DNA from: Metabacillus sp. B2-18
GTDB lineage: Bacteria; Bacillota; Bacilli; Bacillales; Bacillaceae
Length of the DNA stretch: 64,000 nt
Assembly: GCF_021117275.1 (NCBI RefSeq)
Contig: NZ_CP088245.1
Span: 471,501 to 535,500 of the forward strand
Direction: 5' to 3'
Part shown: piece by piece, positions 9,058 through 18,224 of the stretch
How positions within the stretch are numbered: position 1 is the stretch's first letter
How the letters are laid out: every line of letters begins with the position of its first letter
Program-made: the position numbers and the translations under genes
Notes under the pieces: model-generated
What the model saw: the letters and a program-made list of their open reading frames with translations, nothing else
Database searches by the model: none
What the model was told of the DNA's origin: nothing

Positions 9058-10437
9058 ATGAAGAAAAAATTATTAATTATTCTATCTGCTTTGTTTTTAT
9101 TGTTATTAGGAGCTTGTTCAAGTTCAAACACGAATTCTTCAGGTGCAAAATCAGAAGCTGAAGGTACGAAAGGGACAGACACAGAGGAAACTGCAGGAAA
9201 ACAAGAAGTAGTTTTTTGGCACGCAATGAGTGGTGATCTTGAAACAGTATTAAACAATATTGTATCTGATTTTAATGAATCTCAAGATAATATTGAAGTT
9301 AAACCGGTTTTCCAAGGTACATATGAAGAGGCACTAACAAAGTTCAACACTGTTGCTGGTACAGCAGATGCTCCAACAATTATGCAGACATTTGAAGTTG
9401 GAACGAAGTATATGATTGATAGTGGTCACGTTCAGCCTGTACAAAAATTTATTGATGAGGATAATTATGACACATCACAATGGGAGAAAAACATTTCAAA
9501 TTACTATACAGTTGATGGTGAGCAATATTCAATGCCGTTCAATTCATCAACACCTGTATTAATTTATAATAAAGATGCGTTTAAAGAAGCTGGATTAGAT
9601 CCTGAGAAAGCTCCGATGACATACAGTGAGCTAAAAGATGCTGGGAAAAAATTAACAATATCAGATGGCGGAGAAACAAGTCAGTATGGATTCTCTATTT
9701 TAAATTATGGTTGGTTCTTTGAAGAGATGCTAGCAGAACAGGGTGGTCATTACGTTGATAATGAAAACGGTCGTTCTGGAAATGCAACAAAGGCTACTTT
9801 TAATGATGAATTAGGATTAAATGTATTTAACTTAATTTCAGATATGTATAACGAAGGAACATTTTATAATGTAGGACAAAACTGGGATGATATGCGTGCA
9901 GCATTTCAATCAGGTAAAATGACGATGTATTTAGATTCCTCAGCTGGTGTGAAAACAATTGTAGATAATGCTGATTTTGAAGTTGGCGTTTCATATCTTC
10001 CAATTCCCGATGATGCTGAAAGAAATGGTGTCATTATTGGTGGAGCATCAGTTTGGATGTCAAGTGGTATTGATGAAGCAAAGCAAAAGGCTGCTTGGGA
10101 ATTCATGAAATATTTAACTACTCCTGAAGTTCAAGCGGATTGGCATGTGAAAACAGGTTACTTCGCAATCAATCCTGCTGCATATGAACAGGACGTTGTA
10201 AAACAGGAATGGGAAAAATACCCACAACTTAAAGTGACAGTTGATCAATTACGCGATACAAAGGCTAACACAGCTACACAAGGAGCGCTGATTTCTGTAT
10301 TCCCTGAATCAAGACAAAAAGTTGTTACAGCAATGGAGAACTTATATCAAGGAATGGATCCCAAGGAAGCTCTTGATCAAGCAGCTGAAGAAACGAATCG
10401 TGCATTAGAGGTTGCGAATAAAAAGCAAGGAAACTAA
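9058..10437 (+). CDS. ugpB: glycerol-phosphate ABC importer, binding lipoprotein UgpB-like
   Basis: A 459-residue extracellular solute-binding lipoprotein of the sugar/glycerol-phosphate family 1. The signal peptide ends in the lipobox LLGAC (Cys20), so the protein is lipid-anchored outside the membrane. A Ser/Thr/Glu-rich linker follows. The mature part begins VVFWHAMSG and includes MPFNSSTPVLIYNKDAF, typical of UgpB. It is the last gene of the transport operon and ends before a terminator. The likely ligand is sn-glycerol-3-phosphate or a glycerophosphodiester. Confidence 0.9.
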   Translation: MKKKLLIILSALFLLLLGACSSSNTNSSGAKSEAEGTKGTDTEETAGKQEVVFWHAMSGDLETVLNNIVSDFNESQDNIEVKPVFQGTYEEALTKFNTVAGTADAPTIMQTFEVGTKYMIDSGHVQPVQKFIDEDNYDTSQWEKNISNYYTVDGEQYSMPFNSSTPVLIYNKDAFKEAGLDPEKAPMTYSELKDAGKKLTISDGGETSQYGFSILNYGWFFEEMLAEQGGHYVDNENGRSGNATKATFNDELGLNVFNLISDMYNEGTFYNVGQNWDDMRAAFQSGKMTMYLDSSAGVKTIVDNADFEVGVSYLPIPDDAERNGVIIGGASVWMSSGIDEAKQKAAWEFMKYLTTPEVQADWHVKTGYFAINPAAYEQDVVKQEWEKYPQLKVTVDQLRDTKANTATQGALISVFPESRQKVVTAMENLYQGMDPKEALDQAAEETNRALEVANKKQGN

Positions 10438-10491
10438 TGAGCTTTAGGCATTTTGAAGTGAGAGTAGATTGTTATTTACCACATCTACTTT

Positions 10492-10527
10492 GACCCTTGA
10501 AGGATATTCTCTTCAAAGGGTCTTTTT
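10492..10527 (+). terminator. terminator between ugpB and GP-PDE gene
   Basis: The arms GACCCTTGAAG (10492-10502) and CTTCAAAGGGTC (10511-10522) pair with one bulged base, followed by TTTTTG. Some read-through into the next gene, only 35 bases on, is possible. Confidence 0.8.
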
Positions 10528-10561
10528 GTTTTAGAGATAACTAAAGTATAGGAGAGCCGAT

Positions 10562-11284
10562 ATGAGTAATAATGTAGAAATTTTTGCACACCGTGGTTTA
10601 AGTGGGTTTTATCCGGAAAATACAATGGCGGCATTTAAAGCGGCAGTTGAAGTAGGGGCACATGGTATTGAATTAGATGTGCAAATGTCAAAGGAGGGAG
10701 AGCTTGTCGTAATCCATGATGAAAAATTAGAACGAACAACAAATGGAGTAGGATATGTAAAGGATTTAACATTAAATCAATTAAAACAATACGATGCAGG
10801 AAGCTGGTTTCATGCTGACTTCGAAAATGAAAAGATTCCTACACTAAATGAAGTGTTAGAGTGGGTGAAATTACTTCCAAAGAAGCTAATTGTTAACATA
10901 GAATTGAAAAATGATAGAATTGAATATGAAAATCTTGAGAAAAAGGTATTACGTTTAATTTATGAGCTAAATCTCCAGCAACAATGTATCTTATCTTCGT
11001 TTAATAGAGATAGCTTAAAAAAGATATATGAGCTTGATCATAATATAGAAACAGCTCTACTATTTCAAGGTGTACCAACGGACGTGTTAAATTTGGCAAA
11101 AAATCTTCATGTTCAAGCTCTTCATAGTGAAGCGGTATTTGCGCAATCCATTTTAGGAAGAAAAGCGAATCTAGCAGGTTATCCAATTAGGGTCTTTACA
11201 ATAAATACGTTAGTGGATTTTAATTCGCTAAAGAATACAAATACTTCTGTTGTTATGACTGATTTCCCTCAGTTGTTTCTCTAA
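10562..11284 (+). CDS. cytoplasmic glycerophosphodiester phosphodiesterase
   Basis: A 240-residue GP-PDE that hydrolyses glycerophosphodiesters to glycerol-3-phosphate and an alcohol. The catalytic TIM-barrel motifs are present: AHRGLSGFYPENT, then GIELDVQMSKEGELVVIHDE with the metal-binding Glu and Asp, and the catalytic His. There is no signal peptide, so it acts inside the cell on imported substrate, fitting its place behind the Ugp importer and glpP. It resembles the short GlpQ/YqiK type. AGGAG lies about eight bases before the ATG. Confidence 0.9.
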   Translation: MSNNVEIFAHRGLSGFYPENTMAAFKAAVEVGAHGIELDVQMSKEGELVVIHDEKLERTTNGVGYVKDLTLNQLKQYDAGSWFHADFENEKIPTLNEVLEWVKLLPKKLIVNIELKNDRIEYENLEKKVLRLIYELNLQQQCILSSFNRDSLKKIYELDHNIETALLFQGVPTDVLNLAKNLHVQALHSEAVFAQSILGRKANLAGYPIRVFTINTLVDFNSLKNTNTSVVMTDFPQLFL

Positions 11285-11409
11285 TTCATGGGTAGGGTAT
11301 TCTTGTAGTTTATTACTATTGTGAGTAATTTATTACAAAAATATAATTATTTTTATCTTTATGGAAAGAAAAGTAAAATTATTATTTTTATATATCTATT
11401 TACTCGGTC

Positions 11410-11432
11410 ATTCTCAATAGTTTATTGAGAAT
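11410..11432. repeat. perfect 10-bp inverted repeat
   Basis: ATTCTCAATA (11410-11419) and TATTGAGAAT (11423-11432) flank a 3-base loop. No T-run follows, so an operator or weak mRNA hairpin is more likely than a terminator. Confidence 0.5.
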
Positions 11433-11540
11433 TACATATGTTAAACTAGTTGATGGGTTTTTTGAACATGCTATTTTAATAGTGTTTATAATTGAATATT
11501 CTCTTACTTAACTTAATGTTGGAATTCATAGTGTTTTAAA

Positions 11541-11562
11541 TTATTTTATTATAATAAAATAA
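11541..11562. repeat. 22-bp perfect palindrome upstream of symporter
   Basis: TTATTTTATTA followed directly by TAATAAAATAA, with no spacer, about 100 bases before the symporter start. It consists only of A and T, so chance is possible, but it has the form of a dimeric repressor site. Confidence 0.4.
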
Positions 11563-11663
11563 AATGTGAGATTACCTAACATTGCTATTGTGTTATATAG
11601 AGATATTGATTATAATTTTAAAAGATAGAAAATTCAGCTTTTTATAAAAAAGGGGGTTTGTTT

Positions 11664-13118
11664 ATGGAGGGATTTGTTTCTGCCTTAAACAGTGTCTTGT
11701 GGAGCACACCAGTAATTTATATTTTACTAGGTGTGGGATTGTTGTTTTCCATTTTAACTCGTTTTCTACAGGTAAGACACATTAAGGAAATGATTAAGCT
11801 TATGTTTCAAGGTAAAAGCTCAGAAGCTGGGGTATCCTCATTCCAGGCACTTGCAATCGCACTTTCTGGACGTGTAGGAACAGGAAATATTGCTGGGGTA
11901 GCTACAGCAATTGCTTTTGGTGGTCCTGGAGCAGTATTTTGGATGTGGGCAATTGCTTTTATCGGAGCTTCTAGTGCTTTTATTGAGTCAACACTAGCTC
12001 AGATTTACAAAGTGAAACAAGATGGTCAATACCGTGGGGGTCCTGCCTATTTCATTGAAAAAGGAATTGGCTGGAAATGGTTTGCTGTTCTTTTTGCATT
12101 TGCAGCATTAATTGCAATGGCGATTTTAATGCCGGGTGTACAATCTAACTCAATCGCACTTGGTATGGAAAATGCATTTGGAATTCCTAAAGCAGTTACT
12201 GGTCTTGCAGTTGTTGTACTTCTAGCTGTTATTATCTTCGGTGGAGTTAAAAGAATTGCCACTGCAGCTCAATTAATTGTGCCATTTATGGCAATTGGTT
12301 ATATCGTTTTATCACTTATTATCATTCTTATGAATATTACAGAGTTACCTGCAGTTATTTCTCTTATTTTCCGAAGCGCATTTGCGTTAGATTCTGCTTT
12401 TGGTGGACTAATTGGTATGGCAATTTCTTGGGGAGTAAAACGTGGTATTTACTCTAATGAAGCTGGTCAAGGTACTGGTCCTCACATGGCAGCTGCTGCA
12501 GAGGTTTCACACCCTGCTAAGCAAGGTTTAGTTCAAGCTTTTTCTGTATATATTGACACGTTATTTGTATGTTCAGCAACAGCATTTATGATTTTATTCA
12601 CTGGTATGTATAATACAGAAGCTCCTGATGGTTCATTTATCGTTAACAATCTTGAAGGAGTTGAAGCGGGTCCTGGTTATACTCAAGCAGCAATTGATAG
12701 TGTTATTCCAGGATTTGGTGCAGGATTTGTAGCGATTGCATTATTCTTCTTTGCTTTTACAACGATCATGGCTTACTACTATATTGCTGAAACAAATATT
12801 GCTTACCTTATTCGTGGTAAGAGTGGTAAAATTCCAATGCTACTTTTAAAAGTTATTCTTTTAGGAGTAACATTCTACGGAGCTGTTAAAACGGCAGGTT
12901 TAGCATGGGCACTAGGTGATGTTGGATTAGGAATTATGGTATGGCTAAACGTTATTGCTATATTAATTCTTGCCAAACCGGCATTACTAGCTCTTAAAGA
13001 TTATGAGCAACAGAAAAAACAAGGAAAAGACCCTGTCTTTGATCCGAAAGCATTAGGAATCAAAAATGCTGATTATTGGGAAACTGAGTACAAGAAGGAT
13101 CAAGATCAAGCGTCGTGA
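11664..13118 (+). CDS. sodium/alanine-glycine symporter (AGCS family)
   Basis: A 484-residue secondary transporter that takes up small neutral amino acids (alanine, glycine, or glutamine in AlsT-like members) with Na+ or H+. It has around ten hydrophobic helices. The family region GNIAGVATAIAFGGPGAVFW is followed by SAFIESTLAQIYK and later GISWGV/NEAGQGTGPHMAAAAE-type segments. The start is set at the ATG at 11664, eight bases after AAAAGGGGG, rather than an in-frame TTG at 11658. It is a single gene with its own terminator. The exact substrate cannot be read from sequence. Confidence 0.9.
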   Translation: MEGFVSALNSVLWSTPVIYILLGVGLLFSILTRFLQVRHIKEMIKLMFQGKSSEAGVSSFQALAIALSGRVGTGNIAGVATAIAFGGPGAVFWMWAIAFIGASSAFIESTLAQIYKVKQDGQYRGGPAYFIEKGIGWKWFAVLFAFAALIAMAILMPGVQSNSIALGMENAFGIPKAVTGLAVVVLLAVIIFGGVKRIATAAQLIVPFMAIGYIVLSLIIILMNITELPAVISLIFRSAFALDSAFGGLIGMAISWGVKRGIYSNEAGQGTGPHMAAAAEVSHPAKQGLVQAFSVYIDTLFVCSATAFMILFTGMYNTEAPDGSFIVNNLEGVEAGPGYTQAAIDSVIPGFGAGFVAIALFFFAFTTIMAYYYIAETNIAYLIRGKSGKIPMLLLKVILLGVTFYGAVKTAGLAWALGDVGLGIMVWLNVIAILILAKPALLALKDYEQQKKQGKDPVFDPKALGIKNADYWETEYKKDQDQAS

Positions 13119-13120
13119 GG

Positions 13121-13150
13121 AAAAGGCTAACCATTTGGTTAGCCTTTTTT
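13121..13150 (+). terminator. rho-independent terminator of AGCS symporter
   Basis: A perfect 12-bp stem, AAAAGGCTAACC (13121-13132) with GGTTAGCCTTTT (13137-13148), followed by a T-run. Confidence 0.92.
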
Positions 13151-13237
13151 GGTGCCTGTCACTACCCGGTTTTTGTCGAATTAAAATAACTTATTTGTAC
13201 ATATTAAAAATGATATTGCTGTAAGGAGGGGTCATTT

Positions 13238-13393
13238 ATGTCTAAAGAAGGCAGACAAAATTCGGAGCAATCAACTAAGCAGATGGCAAAGCAACAAGGC
13301 AAAAATGATATTGAATTTGGTACAGATGTTCAAATAGGAAATAGTCAGCATCAGAGCCAAAAGAAGAGCGGTAGACAGATGAATAAAAAGTAA
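13238..13393 (+). CDS. small Gln/Lys-rich protein, possibly gamma-SASP-like
   Basis: A 51-residue hydrophilic ORF starting MSKEGRQNSEQ and ending RQMNKK, behind a strong ribosome binding site (AAGGAGGGG, then ATG at 13238) and followed by a terminator. It is rich in Gln, Lys, Ser and Asn with no Cys or Trp. The stretch KQQGKNDIEFGTD faintly recalls the GQFGTEFASET repeat of gamma-type small acid-soluble spore proteins (SspE), but only one such unit is present. A real gene is likely from the signals; the family assignment is a guess. Confidence 0.6.
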   Translation: MSKEGRQNSEQSTKQMAKQQGKNDIEFGTDVQIGNSQHQSQKKSGRQMNKK

Positions 13394-13408
13394 GTTGAAC
13401 TAATAAAG

Positions 13409-13440
13409 AAGCAGCTAAAAAGTTATTAGCTGCTTTCTTT
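13409..13440 (+). terminator. rho-independent terminator
   Basis: A perfect 10-bp stem, AAGCAGCTAA (13409-13418) with TTAGCTGCTT (13426-13435), then TCTTT. It ends the small ORF and lies next to the convergent permease gene. Confidence 0.8.
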
Positions 13441-13445
13441 CATTT

Positions 13446-15443
13446 CTATTTTATCTGCTCTTTCATCTGATCTGTCATATACTTATCAGGTATAGAACCA
13501 TACCATTCATTTCCGTCCTTTAGAATGAGTTTCACATAATAAGTATGATCTGATGAATACTCAGTAAAGTGGCGGATAAGTGTTGTTAGAGACTCTTTAT
13601 CAGTTATTGTCGCATGCTTTTGACCAGTTTGATAATACTCTTCTGGTGAGAACATATCTTCAGCTTGATTTTGAGGGTTTACAATTGTCAATTCAGCTTC
13701 CTTAATATCATGAACATCAATCCGATCATCCTCTAAATAACCATGTTCATCTAACCACTTCGTAACATTGTCATAAGACTTTTTCCAATCAATTGAATAG
13801 CCGTCAAAAAAATGTTCCTCGTTATTACTACGCTTGAATTCAATGTCAATATAAGCCCAAGGAGTTGCTGGACTGACAATATCTTCTATAGATTGAGAGA
13901 GTATATCTTTTTCTAATACTCTTCTAAATTCTTCAATTTCTTTTTTATCTGAAATCGTAATCGTATTAGTGTGATGCCCAGGACCAACTGGATGAATTCT
14001 CATATTTAAAATATCTTCTCTTTGTAACTGGAAGAATTCAGGTTTGTTAACAATATAACCCTCTGATTCCATTACAGGTGTAAGATTTTTTTGGAAGGCT
14101 TCAGCAGGTAATTGATACTCGCGTGTAAATTGTTTACCGTCCTTCAGTCGGTATGTAATGAATCCTTGTACTTTGTTTATATCTGAATGCTGCTGTGATT
14201 CAATAAAATCTTTTTGATTGATAATTTCTTCATGGAGGTTTCTTACGTCTTGGATATAAAGCTTATTATCGGAAAATGGGTCAATATCGTTTCTAATTAA
14301 CTCTTGCATATCATACTTATTACCGAAGTAAACTTCTTCGATTTGATCCATTCTAGGTAGATTAGCTTCATAATTGATTAAGTCTGTTTTAATACCTAAT
14401 AGTACAGCGATAAATATAACACTGTAAATGATAAATCCTGTAAAGAAATGGAGGCGAAGGATACGCCATGTTTTGAGTAAAACCATTTCAGCTACTGTAT
14501 AACCAATTAACGCTCCAATGATATAGCCAAATATAATCCAATTCCAATTAAGATCACCTGTAGCAGAAAAATAACTGCCACCTAAAATCATACTGCAAAA
14601 AGTTACACCATATTTAAAAATCGGTCTTAAGAAAGGAAAGGCAATAACATCAGTTGCTCGTTCTAGCTGTCTTAATTTATATAAAACTAAACCAATAACA
14701 AAAAAGAACACAGTAAAAAGAATATAGATCATTATTTCAAGGATTGAATATGGTTGAGGTCCTTCCCAGCTTCCAACGAATCGTAGAAATGGAGATAGAT
14801 ACATAAGTTCTTCTTCTATAAAGGCAGTCGTAAACCCAAAGAGAAGAAAAGAGAGATTATATGTAACCATCGTAACCATACCAATAGGTAAAAAAAGAAG
14901 TATATAAGTTAAAATTGCCTGTACAGTTGACATCCCTGTAATAAAACCAACTGCAATGGAAAAAGAAAACATCATGCACGTTAATAAAGTAACAATACCT
15001 ATCCAAGAAAAAAGATCTGAAATTGTTAGAATATTAGAAAACCCTTCAATTGTATTTGTCACAAAGAATGTAATAATGGCCGTTATAATGATCGGTACAA
15101 TTAATAGAAGTAGACCACTAATTACATGACTGACATATAATGTTTTTCTTTTAATAGGAAGGCTATGGATCATATCTACTGAAGCTTCATTTTGTATGTA
15201 GCGGAACAGTAATAATCCTGCAGCAACTGGGACTGCAAAGTATAGAACGATTTGTATCTCTGGATTCACCATTAAATAATTCTTATAATCTGAAAAAATG
15301 ACATATTTTCTAGATGCGATTTGAAGGAGGCCAAGTGGTAATGTAAATAAAAGACTAACTAAATAGACAAGGCTAATCCATCCAAATTGTCTGAAGTCTT
15401 GCTTGATGACAGCATTTTTATAGAAGGATTTTCTCGATTTCAT
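13446..15443 (-). CDS. ABC transporter permease (YtrC/D-like, large C-terminal domain)
   Basis: A 665-residue permease. About the first 370 residues contain many hydrophobic helices of an ABC-2-like export domain. The rest is a long hydrophilic domain beginning around DLINYEANLPRMDQ, rich in charged residues, as in larger Ytr-type permeases of Bacillus (DUF6449-like, from memory). The start at 15443 is chosen because GGAGG lies nine bases upstream, inside the ATPase gene. It overlaps the ATPase stop by 26 bp. Last gene of a GntR-ATPase-permease operon. Related operons respond to cell-wall antibiotics; the substrate here is unknown. Confidence 0.8.
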   Translation of the reverse strand: MKSRKSFYKNAVIKQDFRQFGWISLVYLVSLLFTLPLGLLQIASRKYVIFSDYKNYLMVNPEIQIVLYFAVPVAAGLLLFRYIQNEASVDMIHSLPIKRKTLYVSHVISGLLLLIVPIIITAIITFFVTNTIEGFSNILTISDLFSWIGIVTLLTCMMFSFSIAVGFITGMSTVQAILTYILLFLPIGMVTMVTYNLSFLLFGFTTAFIEEELMYLSPFLRFVGSWEGPQPYSILEIMIYILFTVFFFVIGLVLYKLRQLERATDVIAFPFLRPIFKYGVTFCSMILGGSYFSATGDLNWNWIIFGYIIGALIGYTVAEMVLLKTWRILRLHFFTGFIIYSVIFIAVLLGIKTDLINYEANLPRMDQIEEVYFGNKYDMQELIRNDIDPFSDNKLYIQDVRNLHEEIINQKDFIESQQHSDINKVQGFITYRLKDGKQFTREYQLPAEAFQKNLTPVMESEGYIVNKPEFFQLQREDILNMRIHPVGPGHHTNTITISDKKEIEEFRRVLEKDILSQSIEDIVSPATPWAYIDIEFKRSNNEEHFFDGYSIDWKKSYDNVTKWLDEHGYLEDDRIDVHDIKEAELTIVNPQNQAEDMFSPEEYYQTGQKHATITDKESLTTLIRHFTEYSSDHTYYVKLILKDGNEWYGSIPDKYMTDQMKEQIK

Positions 15444-16320
15444 AACCCACATCCTCCATTTCATAAATAAATATTTCTTCTAATGTTAAAGGTAATAGAT
15501 CATAAAGCAAAACATCTGTTGAATGAATGATTTTACTAATTTTTTCTTCACTACCTCGAACAATTAAAAGAGAAACACTTCCTCGTTTTTCATAATGTAA
15601 AATATGCAGCTGATTTAATAGATGCTCCTCGTGTGTAGGATCAGCTAAAGCTAGTTGAACCTTATGGGTATCAGATTTTAAGTCATCTATTTCTTTTTCA
15701 ATCATGATTTTTCCCTTATGCATAATCCCAACATGATCGCATAAGTCCTCGATTTCTCGAAGATTGTGAGAAGATATAATAATTGTCATTTCTCTTTCAG
15801 CTACATCTTGAAATAATAGATTTTTAATTTTTTGCCTCATAACAGGATCAAGACCGTCGATTGGTTCATCGAGGATCATGACATCTGGCATCGCTGATAA
15901 AGCAAGCCAAAAGGCCACTTGTCGCTTCATGCCTTTAGATAGTCTATGTACCTTTTTATTTAAGCCAATATTAAAGGCTGAACTAAGCTGCTCAAAACGT
16001 TTTTGGTTCCATTTTGGATAATACTCTCTGTATTGAGATGCCATTTGAGCTACTGTCGCTTGCGGGAAAAAATAAAGAACATCTGGAATAAATATAACCC
16101 GTTCTTTTATTTGTACATTTTCGTAAGAGGGTATGCCATCAATCAAAATCGTTCCCTTATCAGCTCGATTAATGCCTGCGATTATTTTTAAAAGTGAGGT
16201 TTTTCCAGCCCCATTAGAGCCTAATAATCCATAGATTGATCCTTTCTTAACATGAAGGGTAAGGTCATCTACAGCAAGGTGATCGTTATATTTTTTATTT
16301 ACGGAATTTACCTGAATCAT
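15418..16320 (-). CDS. ABC transporter ATPase (YtrB-like)
   Basis: A 300-residue ATPase with Walker A GSNGAGKTS, signature LSKGMKRQ in place of LSGGQ, Walker B VMILDEPIDGLD and switch His ISSHNLREI. The variant signature is common in this exporter group. The C-terminal ~90 residues are a poorly conserved accessory region. The start ATG overlaps the end of the GntR gene by 26 bp, and AAGGGGG lies about nine bases before it. It energises the downstream permease. Confidence 0.88.
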   Translation of the reverse strand: MIQVNSVNKKYNDHLAVDDLTLHVKKGSIYGLLGSNGAGKTSLLKIIAGINRADKGTILIDGIPSYENVQIKERVIFIPDVLYFFPQATVAQMASQYREYYPKWNQKRFEQLSSAFNIGLNKKVHRLSKGMKRQVAFWLALSAMPDVMILDEPIDGLDPVMRQKIKNLLFQDVAEREMTIIISSHNLREIEDLCDHVGIMHKGKIMIEKEIDDLKSDTHKVQLALADPTHEEHLLNQLHILHYEKRGSVSLLIVRGSEEKISKIIHSTDVLLYDLLPLTLEEIFIYEMEDVGYEIEKILL

Positions 16321-16702
16321 TGTATTTTACCCCCTTTGTTTGGTGATGTGCTTCATCAAATAATACGTATAAATCTTCTTTTGTTAACCCTAAATAGATC
16401 GCTTCGGCAATTAGTTTTTTTATGTCGCTTTTTAGATCATCCAATTGTTCATTGCTTGGCATATGTTCTATTGCAGAAACAAAGTTTCCCTTCCCTTTAA
16501 TGGAGTAGATATATCCTTGATTTTCAAGCTCACGATAAGCTCTTTGAATCGTATTTGGATTAATCGTTAACTGACTTGAGAGCATTCGAACAGAAGGTAA
16601 TTGCTCATCAGGCTTAAGAATCCGGTTGATGATAAGCTCTTTTATTTTGTCGACTAATTGCTCATATATGGGCTTTCTGCTTCTTACATCTAATTGAAAC
16701 AT
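16295..16702 (-). CDS. GntR-family repressor (YtrA-type)
   Basis: A 135-residue transcriptional regulator. The winged-helix N-terminus (residues ~10-75) has the GntR signature LPSVRMLSSQLTINPNTIQR and RAYRELENQGYIYSIKGKG. A short C-terminal helical tail of the YtrA subfamily follows, without a ligand-binding FCD or UTRA domain. It heads the ABC operon and overlaps the ATPase gene. A perfect 12-bp inverted repeat just upstream (16721-16749) is its likely operator, so autorepression is inferred, with release by an unknown cell-envelope signal. Confidence 0.9.
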   Translation of the reverse strand: MFQLDVRSRKPIYEQLVDKIKELIINRILKPDEQLPSVRMLSSQLTINPNTIQRAYRELENQGYIYSIKGKGNFVSAIEHMPSNEQLDDLKSDIKKLIAEAIYLGLTKEDLYVLFDEAHHQTKGVKYNDSGKFRK

Positions 16703-16720
16703 TTGTAACCCCCTTCGTCT

Positions 16721-16749
16721 TAACTGTATTAATATACTTAATACAGTTA
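16721..16749 (-). promoter_or_regulatory. operator of GntR/ABC operon
   Basis: TAACTGTATTAA (16721-16732) and TTAATACAGTTA (16738-16749) form a perfect 12-bp inverted repeat with a 5-base spacer. On the minus strand it overlaps a plausible promoter: TTTACC upstream, and TATTAA 17 bases on. It lies 18 bases before the GntR start codon. Confidence 0.75.
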
Positions 16750-16884
16750 ATGGTAAAGTTTTATGGAAGATAATGCAATATAAAATTTAGATATTTTAAG
16801 TTATTTTGTAGGTGTAAAGATATACAAATGTAGTACAAATATTATACAATAATGAAAACGTGAAACTGAGAGGATGGAAGACAG

Positions 16885-18153
16885 ATGTTTGGATTAAAGA
16901 AAAAACCAATAGAGGATTATACATTTCAACCAAAAATTAATTTTCCAGAAGACCATGAAATTGCGGTTGTTTCTGATAAAGAAATTTCTTTAAGACTTCA
17001 GTATATGGGCTTTAAAAAAGAATATCTTGAAATACTACAACAATCACAACCTTTTTTATTAGATATCATCGACGAGGTACTGCAAAATGTTCTAAATCAC
17101 CTTTTCAAACAACCACTACTACAAAAGATAGCCACAGAAAATACGACTAGAGATCGGTTATACAAAGTGTTTGTACATTATTTTAAAAGTATCCTTAGTG
17201 GAAATCTTGATGAAGAATATTTTCAAATGAGAAAAAGAATTGGAAGTACACACAATGGTGCTAGTTTACCAGCGTCATGGTTTATTGCTACTTATTCTGC
17301 ATTGAACACCTTGTTAATTCCTCAAATTGTAAAAAAGTTTGAAAAGGATCCAGAAATGCTATCAAAGGTTCTTTTGGCTGTAACACATGTGACAAATCTT
17401 GATTCACAATTAGTAATTGAAAACTATATTGGATCAAGAATGAATGAGCTGGAGCAACTAAATGCGTCCAAAGAGTCTCTACAGAAGGAATTAGTAGCTA
17501 TTAGTCAAGAAGTTGCAGCTTCAGTAGAAGAAACGGAAGCAACGATCTATGAAACAAGTACAAAAGCTGACCAAATACGAAAGGAAATAGAATTAACTCA
17601 GAAAAGTAGTCAAAATCTAGTTAGCTTAACAAATGAAAATGAATCACAAATGGGATCAATGATTGGTACCTTTAATGATGTTATTGGCGGGATGGACAAG
17701 TCAATCAAGGGAATTATTGATTTGAAAAATACTTCAGAAATGATACTGGCTATGACAAGAAGCATCGAAGAAATTGCTGATCAAACAAATCTATTAGCAT
17801 TAAATGCCTCAATTGAAGCGGCTAGAGCTGGTGAAGAAGGAAAAGGCTTTGCCGTTGTGGCATCAGAAGTAAGAAAACTCGCAGAAAACTCTAAAAAGAT
17901 GAGTAATGAGATCAAAACATTAGTTGAAAAAAATAATAACTCTACTAAACATTTAGTTGATAATATGAAAGCGATGAATGACTCAACTCAAGCATCACAA
18001 GATAAAATTCAGCAGGTAAAAGGTGGATTACTTACAGTAAAGATGGAAATGGTAAACTATTTATCAATGTTTGATCGCAATAAACATGATCTTGATTCTA
18101 TTGTTCAATCTATTAAAGAGATTAATCATACAACGAGCAGTTTATCTGATTAG
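16885..18153 (+). CDS. hemAT: globin-coupled aerotaxis transducer HemAT
   Basis: A 422-residue soluble chemoreceptor. The N-terminal globin domain (about 20-180) binds heme and oxygen. The proximal His is at position 123 ([13 protein letters not shown]), the same number I recall for B. subtilis HemAT (432 residues). The C-terminal half is a methyl-accepting signalling domain with the hairpin tip [20 protein letters not shown], which contacts CheA/CheW. There is no membrane segment. It has its own ribosome binding site and terminator. A weak sigma-D-like match upstream was not strong enough to call. Confidence 0.93.
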   Translation: MFGLKKKPIEDYTFQPKINFPEDHEIAVVSDKEISLRLQYMGFKKEYLEILQQSQPFLLDIIDEVLQNVLNHLFKQPLLQKIATENTTRDRLYKVFVHYFKSILSGNLDEEYFQMRKRIGSTHNGASLPASWFIATYSALNTLLIPQIVKKFEKDPEMLSKVLLAVTHVTNLDSQLVIENYIGSRMNELEQLNASKESLQKELVAISQEVAASVEETEATIYETSTKADQIRKEIELTQKSSQNLVSLTNENESQMGSMIGTFNDVIGGMDKSIKGIIDLKNTSEMILAMTRSIEEIADQTNLLALNASIEAARAGEEGKGFAVVASEVRKLAENSKKMSNEIKTLVEKNNNSTKHLVDNMKAMNDSTQASQDKIQQVKGGLLTVKMEMVNYLSMFDRNKHDLDSIVQSIKEINHTTSSLSD

Positions 18154-18204
18154 CTAACTCTTTATTAGAGAAAGCTGAGGATGGTCAACAGTAGATTAGG
18201 AGAT

Positions 18205-18224
18205 GCCGCGTAATGCGGCTTTTT
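18205..18224 (+). terminator. short terminator after hemAT
   Basis: A 5-bp GC stem, GCCGC (18205-18209) with GCGGC (18215-18219), followed by TTTTTG. Confidence 0.65.

Larger units (their letters stand above)
11285..11663. other. AT-rich intergenic region with two palindromes
   Basis: These 379 bases are strongly AT-rich and hold no ORF. Two perfect palindromes stand out and are listed separately. The run AAAAGGGGG at 11647-11655 is the ribosome binding site of the symporter. No clear terminator for the preceding gene was found. Confidence 0.5.
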
